Positions 1 through 9,200 of a DNA stretch of 64,000 nt are shown piece after piece; the stretch's first letter is position 1; the number at the start of each line of letters is the position of its first letter. Source of the stretch: an uncultured Candidatus Melainabacteria bacterium (GTDB lineage Bacteria; Cyanobacteriota; Vampirovibrionia; Gastranaerophilales; Gastranaerophilaceae). The notes below the pieces were generated by a model that was not told the DNA's origin, ran no database searches, and was given only the letters and a program-made list of their open reading frames with translations. The stretch spans positions 76,841 to 140,840 of the forward strand of contig CAKVLI010000003.1 in NCBI GenBank assembly GCA_934757155.1. The letters run 5' to 3'. A program made the translations under genes and the position numbers.

Positions 1-2
1 AG

Positions 3-320
3 AACTCAAATATGCAGGCAGTGCTTTTGGAAATGACTTCAAAATGTTTGGGTTGTGTCGGTTTTATCAACCAAGACGGTATATTTACAGGAATGCTAAC
101 TGATGGTGACTTGAGAAGATGTTTATCTCCTTCAATTTTGGAAGAAAAAGCCGTAAATCTTATGACAAAGAACCCTAAAACTGTTTCAAAAGATATGATT
201 TCCGCAGAAGCGTTGAAAATTATGCATGATAAGAAGATTACGAATATGTTCGTAGTGGAAAATCAACGTCCTATCGGCGTTATCCACATTCATGACCTTC
301 TTAACAATGGTGTTGCGTAA
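3..320 (+). CDS. kdsD: Arabinose-5-phosphate isomerase, C-terminal CBS part (cut by window edge)
   Basis: Only the 3' end is present. The frame is open back to base 3, so the ATG at 12 is internal. The visible ~105 residues form a pair of CBS motifs, with TDGDLRR closing the first and IGVIHIHDLL near the end. This matches the C-terminal half of KdsD/KpsF enzymes; the sugar-isomerase (SIS) half would lie outside the window. The family converts ribulose-5-P to arabinose-5-P, the first step towards Kdo. kdsA (54976) and waaA (24508) encode later steps, which supports the reading. A different CBS-domain protein cannot be excluded without the missing half. Confidence 0.75.
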   Translation, partial: NSNMQAVLLEMTSKCLGCVGFINQDGIFTGMLTDGDLRRCLSPSILEEKAVNLMTKNPKTVSKDMISAEALKIMHDKKITNMFVVENQRPIGVIHIHDLLNNGVA

Positions 321-388
321 ATAATTCATGGCTTGAAAAATTTGAAAAAAGAGTTAAACTTATAATGTAAGGCATAAGGCTTAATGTT

Positions 389-742
389 ATGAGTTCAATT
401 TCATCAATAGATACCTCGATTTACTCCGGTTTGATAGAGAGCTTGAGTACAAACTCCGGCAGAAACAGTTCTGCTAATGCTGTTGTGCCAACTTCCAGCA
501 GTTCTGATGTGGAGTCTACCAAGGTTGATTTAAGTAATTATTATTCTAACCTTCAGAATGCGGACTTGTTGACCCAATTAGGTGAAAACGTTGCGAAATC
601 TGCGGAAGAATTAGATAATGCAATGGTTTCAGCTATCGAAAACGGTTTTACAGTTCAAGATGCTTGCAATATAAAGGCTGCACAAGCAGCGTATAAAGCT
701 AATTGTACGGTTTTGCAATCCACATTTGAATTAAAAATATAA
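389..742 (+). CDS. Small hypothetical protein with weak flagellar-rod-like C-terminus
   Basis: A 117-residue protein, not recognised. The first half is Ser/Thr/Asn-rich and low in complexity; the second half is helical. The C-terminal segment (AAQAAYKANCTVLQSTFEL) loosely recalls the end of flagellar rod/hook proteins (pattern: Ala-x-x-Ala-Tyr-x-Ala-Asn followed by a hydrophobic helix), but no flagellar genes are nearby and the match is only by eye. A TATAAT box at 361-366 lies 22 bases upstream. There is no clear Shine-Dalgarno. The 3' end overlaps the convergent gene by 12 bases. Confidence 0.5.
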   Translation: MSSISSIDTSIYSGLIESLSTNSGRNSSANAVVPTSSSSDVESTKVDLSNYYSNLQNADLLTQLGENVAKSAEELDNAMVSAIENGFTVQDACNIKAAQAAYKANCTVLQSTFELKI

Positions 743-1339
743 ATGCCCCGTTAGATAAGGCCAACAGTTAATGAACATTGCGATGATGATTAGAGTGATT
801 ATCAGCGCAATTCCTTGTGGGGATTTGAAATCGAAGTGTTCATGGACTTCTTTTACTCTGTCTGCGTATGTGTCGATAAAATGTATTAAGTACAAAACAG
901 AGAAAAATATGATGTAGTAAGGATTATACTCCAAAGTTACATTGTATTTTACTTCTGTGTATCTTTGAATCATCTTCAGCACGCGATATGTAAGTCCAGT
1001 AAGAATTGCGTACTGTCCGACCATGAACAGGAAGGACAAGAATGTGTTGAAGTAGAATATGTAGACAAATAAACTGATTGTCAGCAAAACTAACAGCCAT
1101 TTGAGTTTGAGGGTGTCTTTTTGCTTGATTGCTAGACAGTTTATTGCATTGTAGTTGAGGAAAAACCAAACGCTTGCGAAGAATCCGAAGGTCAAAATGT
1201 CGATTGCCAAAAAGGTTCTAAACTCTTTGAATTTGATGTTTGGCAATTCAGGCTCTTTAAACAGTGCGCCACAGCCGGAGCATCTGTAATCGTCAACATT
1301 GACAATATTATCGCAAAATGGGCATTTAGTTTTTTCCAT
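731..1339 (-). CDS. Zinc-ribbon membrane protein
   Basis: A 202-residue protein that opens with a zinc ribbon (CPFC at about residues 6-9 and CSGCG at about 20-24). About four hydrophobic segments follow, near residues 44-62, 80-115, 143-156 and 178-195. The architecture suggests an inner-membrane protein with a cytoplasmic Zn finger, as in many DUF4234-like or YckC/RDD-like proteins, but no family is certain. It lies 17 bases downstream of nth on the same strand and may be the last gene of the argS operon. Function unknown. Confidence 0.65.
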   Translation of the reverse strand: MEKTKCPFCDNIVNVDDYRCSGCGALFKEPELPNIKFKEFRTFLAIDILTFGFFASVWFFLNYNAINCLAIKQKDTLKLKWLLVLLTISLFVYIFYFNTFLSFLFMVGQYAILTGLTYRVLKMIQRYTEVKYNVTLEYNPYYIIFFSVLYLIHFIDTYADRVKEVHEHFDFKSPQGIALIITLIIIAMFINCWPYLTGHLYF

Positions 1340-1356
1340 AAGGCTATTCTAGCACA

Positions 1357-1980
1357 TTAAATATTTTTTGCGCAATACTTATTTATGGGGCAATTTTCGC
1401 AATCCGGTTTTTGCGGCTTGCAAACATTCTGACCGTGAGTTACGAGCAGAGTGTTTATATCAATCCAATATTTAACAGGTAGTTTTGCACGAAGTGCAAA
1501 TTCAGTTTCCCCGGGTGTTTTGGTTTTGACATAACCCAAACGATTAAAGATTCTGTGGACGTGGACATCTACGCAGATTGCAGGCTTGTTAAATCCTCTT
1601 GAAAGAACCAAGTTTGCGGTTTTTCTGCCAACGCCGTTGAATTTTATCAAATCCTCAATCTCGTCAGGACATTTTCCGCCGAGTTCTTCGTCAATAATTC
1701 TTGAAAGCTCAATGATTTGTTTTGCTTTGTTCTCGTAAAATCCAACCGGATAAATTGCCTTGGCGAGCTTTTCGACTCTGACATTTTTCATCTCGGTAGG
1801 AGTCTTTGCAAGTTCTAACATTCTCAAGGTTGCAGGATAAGTAGTTTTGTCGTTTGTCCTAAGGCTTAAAATGCACGCAATCAAAACTAGGTAAGGGTCG
1901 TTGAAGGAATCCATTAACCCTACAAAATCGCTTTTTTTCTGTTTTGCATCTTTAAGTGCCTGAACAATTTCGTCTATCAT
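1357..1980 (-). CDS. nth: Endonuclease III (base-excision repair DNA glycosylase/AP lyase)
   Basis: A 207-residue HhH-GPD glycosylase, full length for the family. The helix-hairpin-helix is at about residues 114-124 (FNGVGRKTANL) with catalytic Lys120, and the catalytic Asp is Asp138 (ICVDVHVHR). A [4Fe-4S] loop is formed by Cys187, Cys194, Cys197 and Cys203 (C-x6-C-x2-C-x5-C). It removes oxidised pyrimidines and cleaves the abasic site. The start codon overlaps the stop of the upstream nucleotidyltransferase gene, so it is translationally coupled to the argS-HEPN-MNT genes. Confidence 0.95.
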   Translation of the reverse strand: MIDEIVQALKDAKQKKSDFVGLMDSFNDPYLVLIACILSLRTNDKTTYPATLRMLELAKTPTEMKNVRVEKLAKAIYPVGFYENKAKQIIELSRIIDEELGGKCPDEIEDLIKFNGVGRKTANLVLSRGFNKPAICVDVHVHRIFNRLGYVKTKTPGETEFALRAKLPVKYWIDINTLLVTHGQNVCKPQKPDCENCPINKYCAKNI

Positions 1981-2264
1981 AGGTTTACGAAATCCTCTTT
2001 TATAAGTTTGTAAAAATCTTCATTGACATCGTATGCCAAATTTACGACAAAAGGCAAATCACTGTTATCAAAAGCTGATTTTAAAGCTTCTATATCAGGT
2101 ACCAAGACTTCATCGGAAGATTTTATATAAATATCAAAATCCGATAATGGGCGAAAATTCCCTTTAACGCGCGAACCATAGCCCCAAAACTCATAACGGT
2201 TTTTAAAAGGTTCTAATATTGATTTAACAATAGTCAGTTCTTTTTCGCTTAAACCTTTAATCAC
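1977..2264 (-). CDS. MNT-type minimal nucleotidyltransferase (partner of HEPN protein)
   Basis: A 95-residue minimal nucleotidyltransferase. The Pol-beta signature is visible: Gly30-Ser31 followed by Asp42-x-Asp44 (GYGSRVKGNFRPLSDFDIY), and a third acidic residue is likely near residue 79. It overlaps the upstream HEPN gene by 8 bases. In HI0073/HI0074-like and HEPN-MNT pairs, the MNT enzyme adenylylates or otherwise modifies the HEPN partner and acts as antitoxin. Whether this pair is a toxin-antitoxin system or a housekeeping pair cannot be read from sequence alone. Confidence 0.85.
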   Translation of the reverse strand: MIKGLSEKELTIVKSILEPFKNRYEFWGYGSRVKGNFRPLSDFDIYIKSSDEVLVPDIEALKSAFDNSDLPFVVNLAYDVNEDFYKLIKEDFVNL

Positions 2265-2664
2265 TAAGATTTTCCTTTTTTAATTTGTCTATTAAAAATT
2301 CTGTATCTTTTATAAATTGCGGAATTATTTCCAATAATTTTCTTGATTTATCAAGGCTGTACTCGTGAGCCGTGTTATTTCTCTTTTGGTAATAATATCT
2401 CCAGCTTTCCCAGTTTTCTGCATAGCCATAACCCTGCATAAATCTGAAAATATTATTCATTGTTAACTCTTCTTCTGATTTTCCATACTTTTGGATAAAT
2501 ATTTTCTTAGCGAGTTTCCATGCTGTTTCCAGAGTATATTCAAACCTTTTCACGCAAGAATCTGCAATGTATTCCAAAAGTGGAGAGTCTTGGTTTGCAA
2601 GATAATCTTCATAACATGTTTTCAGAGTTGAATACGAATTTTCAAGATTTTTTGTTTCTATCAT
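2257..2664 (-). CDS. HEPN / nucleotidyltransferase substrate-binding protein (HI0074 family)
   Basis: A 135-residue all-alpha protein of the HI0074 substrate-binding (TIGR01987-like) type. The HEPN active-site pattern R-x4-H is present at Arg95-His100 (RNNTAHEY), followed by Tyr102. HEPN domains with this motif are usually ribonucleases, and in MNT pairs they are the toxin. It starts 9 bases after the argS stop and overlaps the MNT gene by 8 bases, so it is translated within the argS operon. The position inside a tRNA-synthetase/DNA-repair operon is unusual. Confidence 0.85.
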   Translation of the reverse strand: MIETKNLENSYSTLKTCYEDYLANQDSPLLEYIADSCVKRFEYTLETAWKLAKKIFIQKYGKSEEELTMNNIFRFMQGYGYAENWESWRYYYQKRNNTAHEYSLDKSRKLLEIIPQFIKDTEFLIDKLKKENLSD

Positions 2665-2673
2665 AATCCTCTC

Positions 2674-4395
2674 CTACATTCTTTCGGGAGCATTTACCGC
2701 AAGGATATCCAACGCGTTTTTCAAAGTGATTTTGACTGCAGCCATTAAGCCGAGTCTTGCTCTCATTAATTCTATATCGTCCCCGATTACGCGGTTTGAG
2801 TTGTAGAATGAGTGGAATTCTGCGGCAAGTTCTTGAACATAACGACAAATTGTATAAACAGATCTGTTTTGCGCAGAAAGAACAATTACGGATTTGAATT
2901 CCTCAAGCTTCATTATCAAAGCTTTTGCGCTCTCTGCTGTTTTCAAAATCAAATTTTTGTCAAAGTTGTTTAAAAGTTTGTTTAACTCATCCTCAGTCAT
3001 TGGAGCAGGAGTTTTTTCGCCGGTTTCAGCATTAAGTTTTTCACTGATTGCGTTTCTCAGAATAGAGCAAACTCTTGCGTAAGCGTATTGGACATAGAAT
3101 ACAGGATTTTCGTCGGTTGAACGTTTCGCCAGTTCAATGTCGAAATCCAAAGTCATATCAATATTACGCATTTCCATCCAATATCTTGTTGCATCGACTC
3201 CGACTTCGTCAATCAGGTCGTCTAATGTAACCATATTTTTACGTTTACCCATACGAACTTCTTCACCGTTAATAACAAGGTTTACAAGTTGTCCGAGAAG
3301 AACTTCTAATTTATTCGGGTCGTATCCGAGAGCCTCTAAAGAAGCCTTTACACGGGCAACATAGCCGTGGTGGTCAGCGCCCCAAATGTTAATTAATCTG
3401 TCGTAACCTCTGCGGAGTTTGTCAACGTGATAAGCTATATCGGCGGTTAGGTAAGTGTTTGAACCGTCTGCTTTTTTGATAACTCTGTCTTGGTCATCAC
3501 CAAACTCAGAAGACTTGAACCACATAGCTCCGTCTTTTTCATAAAGCATACCTTTTGCCATAAGCTCTTTGTAGCTTTCTTCCACTTTTCCGGAGTTATG
3601 CAAGTCAAGCTCGGAATAGAATTTATCAAAATGAACTCTAAAGTTTTCTAAAAGTGCTTTTTGGCATTCTTCCATTTCTTTTTTTGCAAAATCACAAAGA
3701 ACGCTTAATTCAACGGTTTTAACGTCAACGCCTTTATTTTCTTCGAGGAATTTTTTTGCAACAGGAATCAAGTAATCCCCAGGGTAGTAATTTTTTCTTT
3801 CAACTTCATCTGTCGGGAAATCTACGTTTTCGCCAAGCTCTTGGCGAAGTCTTATTCTCAATGAGTTTCCGAGTTTTTGGATTTGGCTGCCGGCGTCATT
3901 GATATAAAATTCCTGAAAAACTTCGTGTCCGTAGAATTTAAGCAAGTTTGCAAGCGCGCTTCCCATTGCTGCCCAGCGCCCGTGTCCGATATGGAAGGGT
4001 CCTGTCGGGTTAGCAGAAACGTATTCAAGTAAGATTTTTTCAGTCTCAACCCCTTCCGGACGACCGTAGTTTTCTTTTTTGTTCAAAATTTCAGCTACCG
4101 CGTCAGCCAAAAGCGCATTACTTACTTTGAAATTGATAAATCCGCCTACAACAGAGGTGGTGTAGTTTTCTTCTGTCAAAAATTCTTTAATAGCATTCGC
4201 AATCATTGGCGGAGCTATTTTTGCTGAGCGCGCAAGTGAAGATACATTTACCGCAAAATCTCCAAATTCAGGATTTTTCGGTTTTTCAATTATTAATGAA
4301 TAGTTGTCGCTTTCGCTCATTTGTCCCAATTTTTGTGCAGCGACAGCTTTTTTAATACCGTTATCTACTTCTTTTAGAAAAAAATCTTTTAACAT
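2674..4395 (-). CDS. argS: Arginyl-tRNA synthetase
   Basis: A 573-residue class I synthetase that charges tRNA-Arg. An N-terminal Arg-S/Add-1 domain occupies about residues 1-90. The HIGH motif is at residues 135-138 (TGPFHIGHGR), and a KMSKS-like loop (MGKRKN) lies in the C-terminal half of the catalytic domain. The DALR anticodon-binding domain closes the protein (LDILAVNAPERM). Length is normal. It is the first gene of a probable minus-strand operon argS-HEPN-MNT-nth. The start is fixed by the usual MLKDFF-type N-terminus. Confidence 0.96.
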   Translation of the reverse strand: MLKDFFLKEVDNGIKKAVAAQKLGQMSESDNYSLIIEKPKNPEFGDFAVNVSSLARSAKIAPPMIANAIKEFLTEENYTTSVVGGFINFKVSNALLADAVAEILNKKENYGRPEGVETEKILLEYVSANPTGPFHIGHGRWAAMGSALANLLKFYGHEVFQEFYINDAGSQIQKLGNSLRIRLRQELGENVDFPTDEVERKNYYPGDYLIPVAKKFLEENKGVDVKTVELSVLCDFAKKEMEECQKALLENFRVHFDKFYSELDLHNSGKVEESYKELMAKGMLYEKDGAMWFKSSEFGDDQDRVIKKADGSNTYLTADIAYHVDKLRRGYDRLINIWGADHHGYVARVKASLEALGYDPNKLEVLLGQLVNLVINGEEVRMGKRKNMVTLDDLIDEVGVDATRYWMEMRNIDMTLDFDIELAKRSTDENPVFYVQYAYARVCSILRNAISEKLNAETGEKTPAPMTEDELNKLLNNFDKNLILKTAESAKALIMKLEEFKSVIVLSAQNRSVYTICRYVQELAAEFHSFYNSNRVIGDDIELMRARLGLMAAVKITLKNALDILAVNAPERM

Positions 4396-4468
4396 TGTCT
4401 ATCCTCACTTGTTTACCAGTTACGATTATAGAATAAACAGAAGAAATTGTACATTATTTAACCCATGT

Positions 4469-4498
4469 AGGGTGGGAAAAACGTAGTGTTCCCACCGT
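4469..4498 (+). repeat. REP-type palindrome, GTAG-headed, copy 1
   Basis: Tetranucleotide GTAG (4469-4472) is followed by an 8-bp perfect stem, ggtgggaa (4473-4480) and ttcccacc (4491-4498), around a 10-base loop. Near-identical elements flank the RAYT transposase gene at the far end of the window (63258 and 63847). It sits in the gap between argS and the sugar-binding lipoprotein gene. Confidence 0.8.
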
Positions 4499-4507
4499 AA
4501 AAATAGA

Positions 4508-4531
4508 GTAGGTTGGGGTAGAAACCCCAAC
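4508..4531 (+). repeat. REP-type palindrome, GTAG-headed, variant stem
   Basis: GTAG (4508-4511) overlaps the start of an 8-bp perfect stem, gttggggt (4512-4519) and accccaac (4524-4531), with a 4-base loop. It lies 9 bases after the previous palindrome in the same orientation. The stem sequence differs from copy 1 but the plan (GTAG plus 8-bp stem) is the same. It may also act as a terminator or mRNA stabiliser for the minus-strand gene ending at 4540. Confidence 0.6.
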
Positions 4532-4539
4532 ATTATAAT

Positions 4540-5739
4540 TTACTGAATGCTTTTAAGGTTTTCGGACAGTTTATTCAACAAATCGTCGACAGAAGCTTTG
4601 TTCAGAAGTACAGACTGAACTGTCGTGTTTATGAGCATATTGATTTCTTTTTGATTTTCTTTTTGTTTTAACCCCGGAGTAATTATGTTAATCTGTTTTG
4701 CGCTGATTGAACGAGCTTTTGCTTCAAGCGTTGAATAGTCTTTGTAAAAACTGTTATTCAAAGCGTTTGAGTTTGTGGAAATTACGTTTGTCATTTTAGC
4801 AAGTTCAAGCTGGTGTTCTTCATTTGTTAAAAACAAACAAAAATCAAGTGCTTCCTGCTTATGCTGAGCCTTGACAGGAATTACAAAATTCATAACAGAA
4901 AAGTCGTTTTGTCCGATAGGACCTTTGATTTGCTCAATTACATCCACATCCGAATACACTTTTGGCGCGTTTTCTTTAATCATATTCAAAAAATTCGCTC
5001 CGCCTTGGTAGAACACGATTTTCCCTGCCATAAACTGTTCTAACGCTTCTCTATGGGTCATTGTGATTGTCTCCGGCGGGATTAAATCCTTTTGATAAAG
5101 ATTCTTGAACATCTCAAAAACTTGTGCGCTTTGAGGTGAGTTGAAATCAGAAATATCTGAAACTCCGTATTTGTTCAAGATTCTAACCATTGTATCGTTT
5201 TCGGTTATGGTTGGCAAATATGAATATGCACCGGTGTTTTTCTTTATTTTTTCGGAAATTGCAGCAAGCTCTTTGTAAGTTTTCGGTAATCTTATTATGC
5301 CTGACTTTTTGAAAAGAGCCTTGTTGTATATTGTGATTGCGCTTGTTGCGTACCAAGGAATTGAATAAATCTCATTATTATATTTTAACGCGTTAACGAT
5401 TTCAGGGTTAAAGTCTTTTAACTTGTTCTCGTCAATCTTCCACAAAGTGCCTTTTTGTGCAAGAATTGCGGAAAAATCAGGGTTAAGATTGATTAAATCC
5501 GGAGGACAATCTGTCATAACTGCAGCAAGCGTTCTTTTTTCGCCCTCAGAGAATGGTACATCAACCCATTTTATTTTAATATCCTGATGCTCAGCTTCAT
5601 AATCTTGTATAATCCCTTCTATATATGGCGCAAAATCTCCCATTTGGAGAGTCCAAAATGTGATTTCTTTTTTATCATTTTTTGCGGTGCATCCGCAAAG
5701 TAAAAACGCTGAAAGTATAACCAAAAGAAGCTTTTTCAT
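4540..5739 (-). CDS. Sugar ABC transporter substrate-binding lipoprotein
   Basis: A 399-residue extracellular solute-binding protein family 1 (MalE/UgpB type). The N-terminus is a lipoprotein signal with lipobox LLCGC, placing the lipidated Cys at residue 17. The segment ITFWTLQMGDFAPYI and the later substrate-cleft elements (MTHREALEQFMAGK, followed by a Gly-Gly-Ala strand) are typical. It would capture a mono- or oligosaccharide, glycerol phosphate or similar; the ligand is not predictable. No permease or ATPase gene is adjacent, although a lone permease occurs at 57039. It is followed 1 base upstream by the small secreted protein at 5741, so both are likely co-transcribed. Confidence 0.88.
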   Translation of the reverse strand: MKKLLLVILSAFLLCGCTAKNDKKEITFWTLQMGDFAPYIEGIIQDYEAEHQDIKIKWVDVPFSEGEKRTLAAVMTDCPPDLINLNPDFSAILAQKGTLWKIDENKLKDFNPEIVNALKYNNEIYSIPWYATSAITIYNKALFKKSGIIRLPKTYKELAAISEKIKKNTGAYSYLPTITENDTMVRILNKYGVSDISDFNSPQSAQVFEMFKNLYQKDLIPPETITMTHREALEQFMAGKIVFYQGGANFLNMIKENAPKVYSDVDVIEQIKGPIGQNDFSVMNFVIPVKAQHKQEALDFCLFLTNEEHQLELAKMTNVISTNSNALNNSFYKDYSTLEAKARSISAKQINIITPGLKQKENQKEINMLINTTVQSVLLNKASVDDLLNKLSENLKSIQ

Positions 5740-5740
5740 T

Positions 5741-6142
5741 CTATTTAACCTCTGTATTCAGGTTGAGTTCGATATATTTGAACATATTAATAATTACCCC
5801 GGGTGGGAAGAAATAAATATCATTGCAAGGAGTTATTTTGAGGATGGAATTATTTCCGTCAATCCCTGCAACGGTTGCTAAATACTTGTTCTTAGCAACA
5901 GAAAAAATTACATATCCGTTGTTTGATTGGATTTCTTCGATATTAAACTTGTTTGCACTAATTGCAGCAAGGGTTAAGTAGTATAACTTCTCCTTGTTTA
6001 CGGCAAACATTTTTGTACAGTTTTCAAATGTGATATTCTGCGGAACCGTGATTGGCGGCGCAGCCGTAGGTTGCGTCGCTCCTTCTGCATAAACTGCGCA
6101 AACTGTTATACATAGTGCTAAAATTAAAACTCTCAATTTCAT
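5741..6142 (-). CDS. Small secreted hypothetical protein
   Basis: A 133-residue protein, unrecognised. Residues 1-20 form a Sec signal peptide (MKLRVLILALCITVCAVYA) with a likely cleavage near residue 20-22. A Pro/Thr/Ala-rich linker follows, then a small beta-rich domain from about residue 38. It is the first gene of a two-gene unit with the sugar-binding lipoprotein (1-base gap), so it may assist that transporter at the cell surface, but no function can be assigned. Confidence 0.65.
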   Translation of the reverse strand: MKLRVLILALCITVCAVYAEGATQPTAAPPITVPQNITFENCTKMFAVNKEKLYYLTLAAISANKFNIEEIQSNNGYVIFSVAKNKYLATVAGIDGNNSILKITPCNDIYFFPPGVIINMFKYIELNLNTEVK

Positions 6143-6178
6143 AGCCTTATTCTAGCATAATTTATTCAGGAAAAAAAG

Positions 6179-6208
6179 TTGTTAAAACCCCACAAATTAT
6201 GGTATAAT
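6179..6208 (+). promoter_or_regulatory. Sigma-70-like promoter of the helicase-priA unit
   Basis: TTGTTA (6179-6184), 18-base spacer, TATAAT (6203-6208) preceded by an extended -10 TGG (6200-6202). The helicase ATG at 6240 has a GGAGAG Shine-Dalgarno just upstream. Confidence 0.7.
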
Positions 6209-6239
6209 CAACACGTATCATATAAGTACGGAGAGAGAA

Positions 6240-9200
6240 ATGCTACAGGAAGCTACAAGAGCGATAAATTCCGCTTTTAATAACAGTTTTATAAAGAAAT
6301 TAAGCCAATATTTGCACGATTGTGTGCGAGAAGAGGTTAAGAGTTCGACTTTCAGAAACTTGAAGGCGGACAGAGATAACAAGTGGATTTTTCTTGACGG
6401 CGAAGATACTTTATTTACACAAGGGCTTGAATACTTACGTTTGGAAGGCTCTGATCCAAAATTAACCGAGCTTATGATTCAATCTGAAACAAGCCAGAAA
6501 GACAAATACTTGATTTACGGATATTTATTCCTTGTGGGTAAAGCTAAATCAGGCAAAAAGAATGAGTTTTTAACTCCTTTGTTATATTCTCCGTGCCGTT
6601 TGGAAAGAAATGGTGTGAACATAAACTGTATGTTGACGGACGAATTTCTTTCTCTAAACACCGGTGCGCTCACGGCTTTGATGAAAAAGAATGATGACGA
6701 GGATGAAACCGAACAGCTTTTAGAAGGTTTGTTGGATGTAGTCCCTTCTATTCCTATAACTAAGGAAAAAATGGATATTTTCTTGACTACTCTGAAATCT
6801 ATTATTCCTGACATTGATATTTCAATGAATCATGAAATGGACGTAAAAGAAGATAATATTGCGAAGGATTTTTATAACGAAAAAATTAACGCTGATAATG
6901 TGGATGAACTTATTGAAGAAGAAGAGAGTGCTAAAAAATCTCTTCCGACTTATGAAAAGATTCATTTGACAAATCAGTGTGCAATAATTTTGACAAAGCG
7001 TCCGTCTGTAACGGCCGGGGTTTTACACGAACTTACTCAGATTGCAGAAAAACCGAGCGGTGTGTATAGAGAAACTGTTTTGAATTTGATTAATGAGGAA
7101 TACACTCAATCAAAACCGGTAGATACTCAGCAAAAAACATTGGCGGACTTTTTCCCTGTGACTCCGCTTTCACTTTCTGATGCGCAGTTGAACGTAATAA
7201 AAAATGTTGAAAATACTAAGCTTGTATCAGTTTTCGGCCCTCCGGGGACGGGTAAATCACAAACAATTGTAAACCTTGTTGCGCATCTGATTGCGAACGG
7301 AAAAACTGTTCTTGTCGCTTCAAGAATGGATAAAGCGGTTGACGTTGTGGCAGAAAGACTAAACGATTTAGGCGCTCCGTTCCTTGCTCTAAGAGCCGGA
7401 AGACAAAATTATCAGCGCGAACTTAGTATGCAATTACAAGATTTGCTCGCAAACAAAGTTGATCTTGACGGGGGTGTTGAGTCTACTATTCTTTGTGATA
7501 CTGATGATATGGAAAAACTCCTTAAATCAGTTAAGGAAATGGAGCAAAAGGCTGAAACCATTATTAAGCTTGAAGGAGAGTGGACAGCTCTTGATTCTGA
7601 AATCAAATTGGAAGAGCCAAACCACGCAAATCCGCAGTTCATAAAATCTAATCTCAAAGAGGATGAAATTAACACAATAGAAAGTACGATTGAAACATTG
7701 TCTTCAAACCTTGAAAAATCAGGATTTTGGGCGGGTATAAAGAATCATTCTGCAGTTGGAAATCTGAAAAAAATTCTTAAACTGAACAATTTTGATGTGA
7801 ATAATGAAAATCTTGCAATTTTGAGAAACGAACTTGAGTATGCAAAACTTATCTGCAAGGCAAGAATGATTGAAACAAAAATCCAGTCAACAGGTAATAT
7901 TCATGTGATTTCTGAACAATTAAGAACAATGCGTAAAAAGCAGAAAAAACTTGCGATTGATATTTTGAAAGCTAAAAGAAGAGAAGCTTTGAAAGGTTTG
8001 ATGCAGGATTCTGTAAAAAGACAAAGACTTTTTGTTCACTCAAAATCTTTGGTGGAAAGAAAGAAAAATCTTCAAAACAGACTTCTTGAAACAGAGGACT
8101 TTAAACCATTATTAGAAGCTTTTCCTTGCTGGTGCGTTACTACATATGCGGTTTCCGGCTCATTACCTTTGAAGCCTGGGTTATTTGACGTTGTAATTAT
8201 TGATGAAGCTTCTCAATGCGATATTGCAAGCTGTTTCCCTATTCTTTACAGGGCGAAAAAAGCCGTAGTTGTTGGAGATGATAAACAACTTCCGCACCTT
8301 TCTTTCTTGGAAAAAGCAAAGGAACAATCTTTCCTATCTCAATACGGTATCAATGACAGATACCAGTTGATGTGGAGATTCAGAACAAATTCTATGTTTG
8401 ATTTGGCGAACTACTATTCAATGCATCCGGTGCTTTTGGATGAACATTTCAGAAGTTTGCCGCCGATTATTAATTATTCAAACAAAGAATTTTACGGCGG
8501 AAGAATTAAGGTTATGAAGAGAAACAACAACTCTTTGAAAGTCTTAGAAGCAGTTGTTGTACCTGACGGAAAAGTTGATTTTGATGCGACAAGAAACTTG
8601 CCTGAAATCGAGGCATTGGTTAAACGTTTGCACGAAATTGTTATTGAAGATGAAAGAAAAAATCCTGATAAACCTGTAAGTATTGGTATTATTTCACCTT
8701 TCAGAGCACAGGTTGAGCAGCTAAAGATTTCAGTTTCAAAAGTTTTGTCTGAACATATGATGGAAAAACACCAGATTGAAATCGGTACTGCGCACACCTT
8801 CCAGGGGGATGAAAGAGATATAATGCTTATTTCTTGGGCGTATGCGAACAATAGTTTTCCTCAGAGTCTTGTGTTCTTGCAAAAGCCGAACCTTTTCAAT
8901 GTTGCAATTACTCGTGCGAGATATAAAACTATTAACTTTATCTCCAAAAATCCGAGAGAGTTACCGGAAGGTATTTTGAGAAGCTATTTCGGGTTCATTG
9001 AAGAATATGAAAATAGATACTCTTTGATTAATTCTGACGAGTTTGACGAAAATATTTATAAAAATAAGTTCGAAAAACAGGTCGCAGACGAGTTTAGAGC
9101 GTTAGGTCATAAGGTTGTTTGCGGAGATGAAATCGCAGGTCTGAGCGTGGATTTGCTTGTGGATGACAAGTTTGTTATTGAATGTGACGGGGTTGAAGAC

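Noticed and set aside
389..742. Flagellar rod protein
   Set aside because: Only a short C-terminal resemblance by eye; no other flagellar gene is present, so it is left as hypothetical.
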